Origin: Piscirickettsiaceae bacterium CG07_land_8_20_14_0_80_44_28
GTDB taxonomy: Bacteria > Pseudomonadota > Gammaproteobacteria > Thiomicrospirales > Thiomicrospiraceae
DNA length: 64,000 nt
NCBI GenBank assembly: GCA_002779995.1
Contig: PEWX01000030.1
Span: forward strand, 1 to 64,000
Reading direction: 5' to 3'
Position numbers and translations under genes: made by a program. Under the pieces are notes generated by a model that was not told where the DNA came from, made no database searches, and was given only the letters and a program-made list of their open reading frames with translations. This document shows, piece by piece, positions 48,701 through 58,488 of this stretch. Position 1 is the first letter of the stretch. Every line of letters begins with the position of its first letter.

Positions 48701-49231
48701 TTATTTCTTTAATCCTTGCAATACTGCAAACGGATTTGGATTTTGGGTTAATTCGGCTTCCTGCTCAGACAAATTGCCTTCAACAAGATTCTCATAATCC
48801 ATCGTGCTATTTTCATCAATCGGTGCCAAAGGAAGCTGAAGCAATAGTTCATCTTCGATCAACGAAATCAACGATACTTTTTCTGTTTCAAGCTCATAAA
48901 CTTCCACTTCAGATGGCAAGTCTTTGGCCAAGGTCATTGATTCAACAAACACGCCTGTTACAGCAGATTCAACGTCCAACTTAAAGGGCTTAAGCGATCT
49001 CTGGCACTCTAACTGAAATTGAGTCTTAACCTGCAAATCAAAAGCGTGCAGTTTAAATGCACGATGATAGTAAAAACGCACTGAGACTTCCACCGCTAAA
49101 TCATCTGCAAACAGCAGTTTCTTCAAGCGTGAAAAATCTGCCTGATTGACTCTTGCCGTATAATGTTTATTATGTTGAGCACAATAAACAGGATCAATTA
49201 AATCTGGAAGGTTATCAAACATGGCGCGCAT
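48701..49231 (-). CDS. yceD: YceD family protein (DUF177)
   Basis: 176 residues from ATG 49231 (MRAMFDNLPDLIDP); ATG 49222 is also possible. The conserved core is CQRSLKPFKLDVE in the middle and a C-terminal acidic stretch (LLLQLPLAPIDE). In bacteria and plastids the family is tied to 23S rRNA processing or large-subunit assembly; its place before rpmF fits. The exact role is not settled. Confidence 0.85.
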   Translation of the reverse strand: MRAMFDNLPDLIDPVYCAQHNKHYTARVNQADFSRLKKLLFADDLAVEVSVRFYYHRAFKLHAFDLQVKTQFQLECQRSLKPFKLDVESAVTGVFVESMTLAKDLPSEVEVYELETEKVSLISLIEDELLLQLPLAPIDENSTMDYENLVEGNLSEQEAELTQNPNPFAVLQGLKK

Positions 49232-49323
49232 AATACCCGCATTCTCTCTCAAAGTCAAAATTTAAATAGCAATTACCTTCAACCCTAGACCAATTCAAAC
49301 CTTAAAAAAAACAAAGGCCTAGC

Positions 49324-49920
49324 ATGACTCAACCAAACGCTTTTCCACAAATCATTCTTGCTTCCACTTCCCCTTTTCGCAAGCAGCTTCTACAAAAACT
49401 TCAGATACCATTTGAAACTGCAAACCCGAAAGTGGACGAAACGCCTTTGGCAAATGAAACTGTTGGCGAAATGGTTAAGCGCCTTTCCGTAAAGAAAGCG
49501 CAAGCCATTGCCGCTCAACACCCGAATGCGATCATTATCGGCTCTGATCAAAGTGCCGCTTTTCAAGGAAATCCCATTGGCAAACCCCTGACTCATTGCA
49601 AGGCTGTCGAACAACTACACCAATTTAATGGGCAGACCATTGAGTTTTTTACCGGACTCGCGGTTATAAATGGCTCCGACGCGACAACCTACCAAGCACT
49701 GGACGTGACTCAAGTTAAGTTTCGCCAACTCACGGAAACTGAAATCGAAAACTACCTCAGACTTGAAACCCCCTACCAATGCGCAGGCAGTTTTAAATCA
49801 GAAGGGTTGGGAATCACTTTATTTGAAAAAATTACCAACACAGACCCCAATGCATTAATTGGACTCCCTCTAATAGAGCTCACTTCATTATTAAAGCGTT
49901 GCGGAATTTCACTGCCTTAA
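49324..49920 (+). CDS. Maf-like nucleoside triphosphate pyrophosphatase
   Basis: 198 residues with the Maf signature ASTSPFRKQLL at about 12-22, the KVDETPL substrate loop and IIGSDQSAAF. The EXXR-type features and the Ser in place of the dTTP-type residues suggest the YceF (7-methyl-GTP) branch, which is also the usual neighbour of yceD-rpmF. AAAGG precedes the ATG. Divergent from yceD. Confidence 0.9.
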   Translation: MTQPNAFPQIILASTSPFRKQLLQKLQIPFETANPKVDETPLANETVGEMVKRLSVKKAQAIAAQHPNAIIIGSDQSAAFQGNPIGKPLTHCKAVEQLHQFNGQTIEFFTGLAVINGSDATTYQALDVTQVKFRQLTETEIENYLRLETPYQCAGSFKSEGLGITLFEKITNTDPNALIGLPLIELTSLLKRCGISLP

Positions 49921-49948
49921 GCTATCAGCATTGCTGATACATTAATTT

Positions 49949-50626
49949 CTATCTCACCAGATAAGGAGAAACCCGTTTTTTTAACCAGGCCTGCATGCTT
50001 ATCAAGTCATCAAAAGTCGCGACGGGCTGATAAGACTGCAAAACTTCCAAATCATGCACACCATGACTTAAAGCAACACGATCCATCCCAATAACTTGAG
50101 CCATTTTCATATCATACTTGGTATCCCCCACCATCACCGCTTGCTCAACACTCAAACCCAACGCCTCTAAAATTTGCTGCAACATTAATGGACTAGGCTT
50201 GGACTCAGCCTCCACCGGCGTGCGTGTAATATCAAAATAATCGGTATAGGCCAATTCAGTCAAAACATGATCCAAGCCCCGCCGACTCTTTCCCGTTGCA
50301 ATGGCTAACTTAACGCCTGAGGATTTAAGACCCTGCAATAATACTTCAGCCCCCTCAAAAGGCATCATTGGTACCGACGATTGATTTAAAAAACACGCTG
50401 TATAGCTTTTTGCCATTAATGCAATGGCTTCATCTGACGCCTCTGGATAAAGGGATAAAATGGCTTTATCCAAACTCAAGCCAATAATTTGCTTAGATTC
50501 ATCGTAAGATAAAATAGGTAACTGTGCTTGCTGCGCTGCCACCTGAATCGAGGCCACAATCCGTGCCTCAGAATTCATTAAAGTACCATCCCAATCAAAA
50601 ATCACACATTGATATTGAGGTCTCAT
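49949..50626 (-). CDS. HAD family hydrolase (phosphoglycolate phosphatase-like)
   Basis: 225 residues with HAD motif I FDWDGTLMNS (nucleophile D11), motif II IATGKSRRG, and motif III/IV around VGDTKYDMKMAQ. It resembles Gph/YieH-type phosphatases; the substrate is unknown. Its ATG overlaps the rluC stop by 4 nt. A 9/10 match to the dispersed palindrome lies near its 3' end (QAW codons). Confidence 0.88.
   Translation of the reverse strand: MRPQYQCVIFDWDGTLMNSEARIVASIQVAAQQAQLPILSYDESKQIIGLSLDKAILSLYPEASDEAIALMAKSYTACFLNQSSVPMMPFEGAEVLLQGLKSSGVKLAIATGKSRRGLDHVLTELAYTDYFDITRTPVEAESKPSPLMLQQILEALGLSVEQAVMVGDTKYDMKMAQVIGMDRVALSHGVHDLEVLQSYQPVATFDDLISMQAWLKKRVSPYLVR
49985..49994. repeat. Dispersed palindrome, 9/10 match (in gph-like gene)
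   Basis: CCAGGCCTGC, read as QAW on the minus strand. Confidence 0.5.
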
Positions 50627-51558
50627 CCACCTTCACCCAATCGTTCCAAAACCGTTTTAAAATCTGAATGTAAAGGGGCTTCAATCTCCATCCATTGCTG
50701 ACTGACCGGGTGTAAAAACCCTAATAACCGGGCATGTAAAGCTAGGCGCTTCATTCCGAGTCCACGCGCCACCTTATTGGCATCTCGATCACCATACTTA
50801 TCATCCCCGACAACGGGACATCCTTGTGACAGAGCATGCACTCTTATTTGATGGGTTCGTCCCGTTTTTAGGCGTACCGAAACCAAATCATAATGATTAA
50901 ACTGCTGCTGAACCTTAAAATAACTCACTGAAGGCTTGCCTTGTGAATCCACCTTTACCATCCGCTCTCCCGATTGCAGGGTATTTTTTAACAAAGGTAA
51001 ATCCACTTTTTCAACGCCTTTAGGCCAATGCCCCTCTAGCAAAGCGAAATAGATTTTAGTCATTTTATTTTCACGAATGTCGGCATGCAATGCTTTTAAA
51101 ACCGATGCTTTTTTGGCCAGCAAAATACACCCTGAGGTATCCCGGTCTAAGCGATGCACCAACTCTAAACGCTTTGCTAAAGGGCGCAATGCCCTAACCA
51201 CTTCGATTAATCCCCATTGAATACCACTACCGCCATGCACCGCAACACCAGAGGGCTTATTAAGCACCATTAAATCGGCATCCTCATACAATATGGCTGC
51301 CTCAATGCGCTTCAACTGAGAAACGGGCACGTCTGACACCCTCTTTTCAGCAACCCGTATCGGCGGAACCCGAACGAGGTCCCCTTCACATAAACGGCTG
51401 TTCTGCTTAACCCGTCCCTTATTCACCCGTACTTCACCTTTGCGAATCACGCGATAAATTAACGTTTTCGGGACTGAGCGATAATGGCGCATCAAAAAAT
51501 TATCTATCCTTTGGCCAACATCCTCGGAGGTTACTTCGATAAAACGCACACCTGACAT
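50623..51558 (-). CDS. rluC: 23S rRNA pseudouridine synthase RluC
   Basis: Probably modifies U955/U2504/U2580-equivalent positions. The start at 51558 (MSGVRFIEV) has AGGTGG upstream and gives 311 residues. An S4 RNA-binding domain (about 15-75, QRIDNFLMRHYRSVPKTL) is followed by the RluA catalytic domain with HRLDRDTSGCILL (catalytic Asp) and LKTGRTHQIRVH. The position next to rne and the gph-like gene is typical for rluC. Confidence 0.93.
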   Translation of the reverse strand: MSGVRFIEVTSEDVGQRIDNFLMRHYRSVPKTLIYRVIRKGEVRVNKGRVKQNSRLCEGDLVRVPPIRVAEKRVSDVPVSQLKRIEAAILYEDADLMVLNKPSGVAVHGGSGIQWGLIEVVRALRPLAKRLELVHRLDRDTSGCILLAKKASVLKALHADIRENKMTKIYFALLEGHWPKGVEKVDLPLLKNTLQSGERMVKVDSQGKPSVSYFKVQQQFNHYDLVSVRLKTGRTHQIRVHALSQGCPVVGDDKYGDRDANKVARGLGMKRLALHARLLGFLHPVSQQWMEIEAPLHSDFKTVLERLGEGG

Positions 51559-51698
51559 ACAACCACCTACATTCCGTTTTTTGGTTCCGAGTATAACGAA
51601 ACCGATTTTGATCATTTCAATTGTGCGATATTGTAGCTTAGTTTTGCTAAAGCCGAATACCGATAAACCGCTTACCAGATTCGGACTAAATATAAAAA

Positions 51699-51727
51699 TT
51701 GCATGGTGTGATTAGGAGTGGTATATT
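51699..51727 (+). promoter_or_regulatory. Sigma-70 promoter for rne
   Basis: TTGCAT (51699-51704), 17-nt spacer, TATATT (51722-51727). It places the transcript start near 51734, about 470 nt before the rne ATG. Confidence 0.65.
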
Positions 51728-51733
51728 ACCTGC

Positions 51734-52202
51734 GCATTAATTTAAATTTTAGATTTCTAAAACGCCTGTTTCAAAAGTGAAACACGCGTTAAAAATATTG
51801 TTAATCCTATAAACCAACAATATTTAAAAATTTTAACTTGAAGCACTACAAGTAACTATTTTAAGTAGATTAAACACTAAGGGTCGCAGCCGCCAAACAG
51901 CGACGTTCATAAGACGACTTCTTAGTCATACGAGAACCCAATTTAGCTTAAAACAAGAGTCACCTTAGAAATTAATTAGAAGCGCAATACCGCAACGCTA
52001 ATTGGCTAAGAGCTTTCAAATACACCGCTTTGCAAGCTCGATAAAAAATACAGTCTCATATACTCGCAGCATTGACGCTTTCAAACCATAAAGCACTGAC
52101 TCAATGCCTGACTGCAAAAGAAGCCGGAATACTCTTGTCTCGTCTTAACTCTCCGCAAAATCAGTTCTGGTAGGCTTCCTTATACTACATAACGAGAACT
52201 GC
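51734..52202 (+). other. Long 5' untranslated leader of rne
   Basis: No coding frame supported. It contains at least two inverted repeats: TGTTTC/GAAACA at about 51768-51784 and AATATTGTT/AACAATATT at 51794-51824. In E. coli a structured leader of about 360 nt lets RNase E shorten the life of its own mRNA; the length and folding potential here suggest the same type of control, though no sequence similarity is claimed. Confidence 0.55.
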
Positions 52203-54623
52203 ATGAAAAGAATGCTTATAAACGCCACCCAATCTGAAGAGGTGCGCATTGCCCTGGTTGACGGTCAAAAACTTTATGACCTTGATGTTGAAACCCCCGG
52301 CCACCAAAAGAAAAAAGCCAATATTTACAAAGGGACAGTCACTCGCATTGAGCCGAGCTTAGAAGCAGCATTTATTGATTATGGTGCTGAACGCCATGGT
52401 TTTTTACCTTTCAAAGAAGTCGCTGAAGAATATTACCCGGATGGCAAATCCGGCAGTCGATTGTCTATCAAAGACATCCTGACTGAAGGCCAAGAATTAA
52501 TTATTCAAGTTCAAAAAGAAGAACGTGGCAACAAAGGCGCCGCGCTAACCACTCAAATCACCTTAGCCGGCCCTTATGTGGTGATGATGCCAAACAATCC
52601 TAAAGCAGGCGGCATTTCACGTCGCATTGAAGGGGATGAACGTTCAGAAACACGTGATGCCTTAAAGGATTTGGATATGCCTGAAGGCATGGGTCTGATT
52701 ATCCGTACCGCCGGCGTTGGCAAATCCACTGAAGAACTGCAATGGGGCGTTAACTACTTAGTACAACTTTGGGAAGCCATCCAAAAAGCCTCCCAGGAAA
52801 ATACCGCGCCCTTCTTAATTCATCAAGAATCAGACATCGTCATTCTCGCCATTCGTGACTATTTACGACAAGATATTAGTGAAATCATTATTGATGACAT
52901 GCCGACCTATCAAAAAGCGCGCGAATTTGTTCAGCATGTTATGCCTCACCAAGTCTATAAGGTCAAACCTTATCAGGACACGATTCCGTTATTCACTCGC
53001 TTTCAAGTAGAGTCTCAAATAGAGACAGCCTATACCCGTGAAGTCATTCTGCCTTCAGGGGGGGCCATTGTGATTGATATCACAGAAGCGCTCACGTCTA
53101 TTGATATCAACTCCAGTCGCTCAACCAAGGGTGGCGATATTGAAGAAACTGCTTATCACACCAATCTGGAAGCGGCGAGTGAAATCGCGCGTCAACTGAG
53201 ACTCAGAGATATTGGTGGCTTGGTGGTCATCGACTTTATTGATATGCAATCCAATCGTCATCAGCGCGATGTTGAAAACCAAATGCGTGAAGCCGTCAAA
53301 ACCGACCGTGCCCGTGTACAAATTGGCAAAATTTCTCGTTTCGGCTTGTTAGAAATGTCTCGCCAAAGATTACGTCCCTCTATCGAAGAATCCACCCAAA
53401 TGGTCTGCCCAAGATGTAAAGGAACAGGCGTGATTCGAGGCGTACAATCTTTAGCCTTATCTATCTTGAGGCTACTCGAAGAAGAAGCGATGAAAGAGAA
53501 CACCCGTCGCGTCATGGTACAACTACCCGTTGATGTTGCCACCTTCCTTCTCAATGAAAAACGTCATCAAATCATCAATATAGAAGATCGCCACCAGTTG
53601 CATATTTTGATCGTTCCAAACGAACACCTAGATACCCCTGATTATTTAATGGAAAGAACGCGCCATGGCGAGGAACTCTCACAAGAGTCCAGTTATAAAT
53701 TAAAAGAATTTATCCATCCTGATTCAGACCAAATGAAAGAGCCGGCGCCTATTATCAAAGAAGAGCCTGCTATTAAAAATATGCAACCCGGTACACCGCC
53801 ACCGGCGCCGGTAGCGATGACAAAACAACCAACTGAGGATAAACCTGGATTGCTGACCCGCTTATGGAAAACGCTGTTCGCCAGTGAATCAGAAGCATCC
53901 GGCAGAACAACGGAAGCAGAAGAACAGCAAAAGAAAGAGGCTCGCACAACCAGCAATAATCGAAATCGCAATCGTAATACCAACCGCAACCGCAATAATC
54001 GTCGTCGCAACTCAACGGACAGTGACGCTAATACTGACAAGCCGGATCAACAGCGTCGCGGCAAAACAAATGCTGATACCCCTGCGGAAGCGGCCGCATC
54101 ACAAACGGATAGCTCAAACAGCGCCTCAACCAATGGTCGTCGTCGCCGTAATAATCGCAATAACCGCGATAATAATACAACCGCATCTAAGCAAAACGCC
54201 GCTAATAGACCAGCCAACACCGTTGAGAAAACCGTTGAAACTGTCACGGAAAAACCCGATACAAAAGAAGACCTCCCGGCAGAAGAAGGACAACACAAAC
54301 CGCTTGAGTCGACGCAAACGCCTGAAAATCCGAATCAAAACAAAACACAAAGTTCAGAACGACCAAGACGTCGTAGCCGTTACAACACGCGTAGCTATAA
54401 CAGCCGTCGTCGTAAACCCGAAGGCGCTGAAACCATGTCTATTCATTCATTAGAAACACCGCAAACGGTTAATTCGATCCCGAAAACAACCAGCAACGAA
54501 GCGTCTTCGCCTGACAAGCAACCAGAGATAAAACCAGCGAAGGCAAAGACATCCAAACCTGAAACGGCTGATGACACCCAAGAAGCAAAAGCGGTTGCTA
54601 AAGAAGAAACCGTCGAATCATAA
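52203..54623 (+). CDS. rne: Ribonuclease E
   Basis: Essential endoribonuclease and degradosome scaffold. 806 residues, shorter than the 1061 of E. coli. Catalytic half 1-500: S1 domain with RNase-H-like insertion ([28 protein letters not shown]), DNase-I-like part with IDINSSR and [11 protein letters not shown] carrying metal-binding aspartates, and the zinc link CPRCKGTG. The C-terminal 300 residues are low-complexity, with Arg/Asn-rich blocks (about 585-605, 642-660 and 715-735) that probably bind RNA, and acidic/Pro stretches. No clear amphipathic membrane anchor was found. Confidence 0.94.
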   Translation: MKRMLINATQSEEVRIALVDGQKLYDLDVETPGHQKKKANIYKGTVTRIEPSLEAAFIDYGAERHGFLPFKEVAEEYYPDGKSGSRLSIKDILTEGQELIIQVQKEERGNKGAALTTQITLAGPYVVMMPNNPKAGGISRRIEGDERSETRDALKDLDMPEGMGLIIRTAGVGKSTEELQWGVNYLVQLWEAIQKASQENTAPFLIHQESDIVILAIRDYLRQDISEIIIDDMPTYQKAREFVQHVMPHQVYKVKPYQDTIPLFTRFQVESQIETAYTREVILPSGGAIVIDITEALTSIDINSSRSTKGGDIEETAYHTNLEAASEIARQLRLRDIGGLVVIDFIDMQSNRHQRDVENQMREAVKTDRARVQIGKISRFGLLEMSRQRLRPSIEESTQMVCPRCKGTGVIRGVQSLALSILRLLEEEAMKENTRRVMVQLPVDVATFLLNEKRHQIINIEDRHQLHILIVPNEHLDTPDYLMERTRHGEELSQESSYKLKEFIHPDSDQMKEPAPIIKEEPAIKNMQPGTPPPAPVAMTKQPTEDKPGLLTRLWKTLFASESEASGRTTEAEEQQKKEARTTSNNRNRNRNTNRNRNNRRRNSTDSDANTDKPDQQRRGKTNADTPAEAAASQTDSSNSASTNGRRRRNNRNNRDNNTTASKQNAANRPANTVEKTVETVTEKPDTKEDLPAEEGQHKPLESTQTPENPNQNKTQSSERPRRRSRYNTRSYNSRRRKPEGAETMSIHSLETPQTVNSIPKTTSNEASSPDKQPEIKPAKAKTSKPETADDTQEAKAVAKEETVES

Positions 54624-54640
54624 TGCTCGATTTATGAATC

Positions 54641-54666
54641 AAAAACGGCCAGGCCTGGCCGTTTTT
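54641..54666. terminator. Bidirectional terminator made of the dispersed palindrome (copy 14)
   Basis: A perfect 26-bp palindrome centred on CCAGGCCTGG at 54649-54658, extended by CGG/CCG and A5/T5. It sits between the convergent rne and phosphatase genes and would form a 10-11 bp GC-rich stem with a U-run in both directions. Confidence 0.9.
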
Positions 54667-54674
54667 CTCTCTTT

Positions 54675-55160
54675 TTATGTCCCCAAGCGAGCCTTTATCT
54701 CCAGCAATAACCCATGTGATGCTGCGGTTACCAAATCAAATACATGATCAAAGCCTTGAGGCCCACCATAATACGGATCCGGCACCTCATCTTCGGGCAC
54801 CTCATCTGCAAAATCTAAAAATAATTTTATTTTAGAATAGTGTTCAGGCAACGCCATCTGTTTTAAATCATCATAATTTGCATAATCCATTGCCAAAACA
54901 TAATCAAAGGTCATTAAATCTCCCATATCTACCGGTCGAGAACGCAAATCCATCATATCAATTCCGCGATTTTGCGCAGTCTGAATAGCGCGCCGATCTG
55001 CCGTTTTTCCTTTATGCCAACTGGCGGTTCCAGCAGAGTCAATTAAAATATCCGCGACCAACCCCTCTTTTTCGACCAAATCTCTGAAAACGGCATGCGC
55101 CGTAGGAGAACGGCAAATATTGCCCAAACAGACAAAAATAACAGAAACTTTATGACTCAT
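54675..55160 (-). CDS. Low-molecular-weight protein-tyrosine phosphatase
   Basis: 161 residues. The P-loop CLGNICRSP starts at C11 (nucleophile) with R17, and the general acid lies in the DPYYGG motif near residue 128. Substrates are unknown; relatives act on tyrosine-phosphorylated proteins or arginine-phosphate. Single gene. Confidence 0.92.
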   Translation of the reverse strand: MSHKVSVIFVCLGNICRSPTAHAVFRDLVEKEGLVADILIDSAGTASWHKGKTADRRAIQTAQNRGIDMMDLRSRPVDMGDLMTFDYVLAMDYANYDDLKQMALPEHYSKIKLFLDFADEVPEDEVPDPYYGGPQGFDHVFDLVTAASHGLLLEIKARLGT

Positions 55161-55231
55161 GTTCTTTTCTCTTTTACAATAGCAAGCTTCGATAAACCTT
55201 TATTCTAACCCACGGCCAAGCCAAATCTCAA

Positions 55232-55915
55232 ATGTTAAACAACACTCCCCCCAAGCTTTCGTCTATTCCTTTTAACGCTGATTGGATACGCTATGAAGAC
55301 GATGACCTACTGATTGTTAATAAACCCTCAGGGCTATTATCGGTTCCCGGGCGAACCTCCCCGCCTGAATGGAACCTACTGACACAGGTTCAAACCTATG
55401 CACCCGATGCAAGAATCGTCCATCGGCTTGATATGGACACCTCCGGCTTAATGGTGCTGGCTCGCAATCCACAAAGCCACAGAACGATCAGTCGTCAGTT
55501 TCACGATCGCCTGACTTATAAGCAATACCAGGCGATTTGCTTTGGCACCCCCTCACAATTACAAGGCGAGATCAAACTCCCTATGCGCTGCGACTGGCCG
55601 AACAGACCCCGGCAAATCATTGACTGTCGACAAGGCAAAGCCGCAACGACATTTTGGCAGGTTATTAACGTATATCATCAGGCTTTTGAAGTTGCCTTAA
55701 CCCCTATCACAGGGCGTTCTCATCAACTCAGACTCCACATGAAAATGCTCGGGCACCCTATTTTGGGGGACAATTTATATGCTGCACACCAAGCTCTGAA
55801 TGCATCCAGTAGGCTGTTATTGCATGCAAGTAAATTACATTTTATCCACCCAACCGCCCAGAAAGCCTTACAATTTGATTGCCCCTTGGATTTAAGTCAA
55901 TTTTTAATGGCATGA
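55232..55915 (+). CDS. RluA-family RNA pseudouridine synthase
   Basis: 227 residues, no S4 domain. The catalytic motif HRLDMDTSGLMVLA holds the active aspartate, and TPITGRSHQLRLHM and HPILGDNLYA follow. The short, S4-less form resembles RluA, which modifies 23S U746 and tRNA U32; the assignment to RluA itself is likely but not certain. Confidence 0.87.
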   Translation: MLNNTPPKLSSIPFNADWIRYEDDDLLIVNKPSGLLSVPGRTSPPEWNLLTQVQTYAPDARIVHRLDMDTSGLMVLARNPQSHRTISRQFHDRLTYKQYQAICFGTPSQLQGEIKLPMRCDWPNRPRQIIDCRQGKAATTFWQVINVYHQAFEVALTPITGRSHQLRLHMKMLGHPILGDNLYAAHQALNASSRLLLHASKLHFIHPTAQKALQFDCPLDLSQFLMA

Positions 55916-55984
55916 ATTCTGCTTGCTTATACTGCATAACTAAATGTAACCTTGTTGATAATTGACAGTGAAAGGATCTTAATC

Positions 55985-57115
55985 ATGAGCGCAGATATGG
56001 AAAAAGACGATTTAGCAACCCAAGAAATGTTAAAGATGATGAGCGAAGATGGCGCTGCGACTGAAACCGATGAGACGGATGACCTACTCAATGCCTTAGA
56101 TGAAGTCGAAATGGAATCGAATGAAAACGATTACGAGGATGAAGTCGATGATACTGAAAATGATCAAACCATTGAAATAGAAGATGACTTTGATGAAACC
56201 CTTACAGATCAACCAGGCGATGACCCAGCCGCTGAGGAACCCATTCAAGAACCAGAAATGGCGTCACAGAATGATCAACTTGAAGATATTTTGGCAGAAA
56301 CCGATTCACAACTCAAAGCGGATAACGACGAGATAGACAAAGATGAGGACACAACGGCTAACGATATTGAAGCCGCAACCGCTGAAGCTCAAACAGATGT
56401 TATTGACGATGAAGATTCGAATATGGAAATCGAAAGCACCTTAGCTGACAACCTTGAATCAGATGACCCGTCTGACTTAGAAGCCCTCTCGGCCTTAGAG
56501 CCTGAAGAAGATGATAGCCTTGACGACGATGTTGAAGCGGTCGATGCGAATCAGGCCACTGATAAAGTAGAGTCGTCAACAGCGTTAGAAATAGAAGATC
56601 AACCTGCAACCGAACAGGCATCTGCAAACAATACTGAAACAGATCTCGATCCCCGCATCACTGAAGGCGAAGAGGCAATTGAAGTCGATTTACCCAATGA
56701 AACGGCTCCAAACGAAGACGATCAACCCGTGCAAAATCCGATGATTGATCAAGCAACCAGCTCAATTGACACCATGGAAGAAGCCATTTCAATTGATTCT
56801 GAAATACAATCCATCAGCCAGGAAGTTTCAAAAACGGCTCAAGAAGCAACTCGGCTGGCAATTTCGGTCGCAAAACAAGCACAAGTGTCTGCGGAAAAAA
56901 CCCAACAAGCGATTGAGGAAACTTTCCGTGCTACAGAAAAAGCATTTGAAGCGGCCAAAAGTGCAGGATACAGCATTGACTATCCAACCGATGAAATCAA
57001 CGATTCATCAGAATCTTTACAAGCCAAAATTGAAGAAATTAGAAACCGTAACCAAACATTAAAAAATCAAAATCAACGACTTAAAAACCGCATTGAATCG
57101 ATGAAGCAACAATAA
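55985..57115 (+). CDS. Acidic coiled-coil protein of unknown function
   Basis: 376 residues from ATG 55985 (AAAGGAT upstream). I do not recognise the family. Residues 1-250 are extremely acidic (Asp/Glu-rich, low complexity) and look disordered. Residues about 255-325 form an Ala-rich helix with repeated A-x-x-A spacing (EVSKTAQEATRLAISVA, AEKTQQAIEETFRATEKAFE), a little like phasins. The last 35 residues are a polar coiled coil (NRNQTLKNQNQRLKNRIE). No signal peptide or membrane segment. It starts a two-gene unit with 57126-58370, with which it shares a TDDLLNAL-type segment near the N-terminus. Confidence 0.75.
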   Translation: MSADMEKDDLATQEMLKMMSEDGAATETDETDDLLNALDEVEMESNENDYEDEVDDTENDQTIEIEDDFDETLTDQPGDDPAAEEPIQEPEMASQNDQLEDILAETDSQLKADNDEIDKDEDTTANDIEAATAEAQTDVIDDEDSNMEIESTLADNLESDDPSDLEALSALEPEEDDSLDDDVEAVDANQATDKVESSTALEIEDQPATEQASANNTETDLDPRITEGEEAIEVDLPNETAPNEDDQPVQNPMIDQATSSIDTMEEAISIDSEIQSISQEVSKTAQEATRLAISVAKQAQVSAEKTQQAIEETFRATEKAFEAAKSAGYSIDYPTDEINDSSESLQAKIEEIRNRNQTLKNQNQRLKNRIESMKQQ

Positions 57116-57125
57116 AGGCAAGACT

Positions 57126-58370
57126 ATGAGTGATACGGCTGACGATTTATTAAATGAATTATCACATCTAAACGAGGCGACAGATGAAATGGAGCGACAA
57201 GTGGCTTCAGCTTCCTCTAAAAAAGCGGATCTGAAAAAAAATAGTCAAAAAGCTGCCTCTATCGATGCCGTCACGGTTGCATTGGAGGCGGCTAAAACTG
57301 CACATATGGCTGCGGAGCAAAGTCAACATGCAGCAGAAAAAGCCATCAATCTTGCACATGAACAAAAAAATCAAATTGTTGAGTTATCTGATGCCAATAT
57401 TGCTTGGCGACAATCTTTGAGGAGTGCCAGCAAAGATATAAAATCCGCTCGCAATGCCGTTTCGGTGATGATGAGTGTCACGATCACTGCCAGTTTGGCA
57501 ACCATCGGCGGATTAGGCTGGATGCTGTACAGCCTTAATACACAATACGATCAATTAAAAGGCGATGTTTTAGATATTATTACCACCGAAAATACTCTAT
57601 TCAATAAAAATCTGACACTCAAAGTAGACCAACTCTCTTCCCTTATTGAAGCCTTAGCCAGTGATATTCAACGGGTAGCACAACAACCTTCCCCCCTTGC
57701 ATCGAAAACAAATACACTGACAGACAGCTCCCCAAAAGGGGATGCTGAATCATTCCCCAACCTTATTGAAGAAATCCAAGCTGAACCCAAAGCCGTGACA
57801 GCAGAAGCCCAGAGCACTCTTGAAACTGCCGCATTAGTCGCGGAAAAATCAGCTCCGTTACCGGTAGAGGAACGGGTAGACCATAGCGAACAATTAGCAA
57901 AAATAGAAGCCCTTATCCAAAAGGTTATCTCGGAACAACAAAAACTTCACGCCAGCGCCTTATCGAAAATCGCTCAACTTGAAACCTTAGCTAATCGCGT
58001 CGAACCAACGACAAATATGACCCAGAATCAACAGCCAAGCTTCAATCAAAAACAAATAGCGCAACTTAACGCTATTGCCACTGATGCCAATAATCAACAA
58101 CAACTCCTAAAAGAGATTCTTAACACACTTAAGTCACAACCCAAACCAAGCAAGCCAGCCAAAATTGAAATTAAAGATCGGTGGCCAGAACAACAAAGTG
58201 CGTTCAAAAAGTTAACTGAGCAAATTTATGCCATACAGCAAAAACAGGATCTGCTCGTCAGCAAAGTAGAAACCTTGGAAGCATTAAATAATGAAGTGCT
58301 GTCACAACCTAGACCTTACAGCTACCGATCACCAGATCTTCCGATTAAAACCCTTGAAGATAAACCCTAA
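57126..58370 (+). CDS. Membrane-anchored coiled-coil protein of unknown function
   Basis: 414 residues, 10 nt after the preceding gene. An N-terminal part (1-110) contains DDLLNEL at 6-12 and an Ala-rich helix (VALEAAKTAHMAAEQSQHAA, 51-70) resembling that of the neighbour. One transmembrane helix lies at about 112-136 (SVTITASLATIGGLGWMLY). The remainder is coiled coil with Pro/Ser linkers, presumably periplasmic. The build recalls membrane tethers of division, polarity or carboxysome/storage-granule systems, but no family motif supports any of these. Confidence 0.72.
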   Translation: MSDTADDLLNELSHLNEATDEMERQVASASSKKADLKKNSQKAASIDAVTVALEAAKTAHMAAEQSQHAAEKAINLAHEQKNQIVELSDANIAWRQSLRSASKDIKSARNAVSVMMSVTITASLATIGGLGWMLYSLNTQYDQLKGDVLDIITTENTLFNKNLTLKVDQLSSLIEALASDIQRVAQQPSPLASKTNTLTDSSPKGDAESFPNLIEEIQAEPKAVTAEAQSTLETAALVAEKSAPLPVEERVDHSEQLAKIEALIQKVISEQQKLHASALSKIAQLETLANRVEPTTNMTQNQQPSFNQKQIAQLNAIATDANNQQQLLKEILNTLKSQPKPSKPAKIEIKDRWPEQQSAFKKLTEQIYAIQQKQDLLVSKVETLEALNNEVLSQPRPYSYRSPDLPIKTLEDKP

Positions 58371-58410
58371 GCGCATATTGAGAACGCTGAAGGTTCAATA
58401 ATTTATTTAC

Positions 58411-58488
58411 AACCTTTGCAGGAGAGGGATGCGATCGAAAAATTTTCTCGCATTTTAATTCGGGCATCCATCTCACGCAAAGATCTCA
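58411..58488. mobile_element. MITE-like element C (3' end of dsbC)
   Basis: About 78 bp with imperfect inverted ends: the left reads ACCTTTGCAGGAGAGGGATG, and the right reversed reads GAGATCTTTGCGTGAGATGG. The interior is A+T-rich. The outer right end forms the TGA stop of dsbC. Confidence 0.65.

Noticed and set aside
53693..54350. Minus-strand and alternate-frame reading frames over the 3' part of rne
   Set aside because: They mirror the Arg/Asn-rich low-complexity tail of RNase E.
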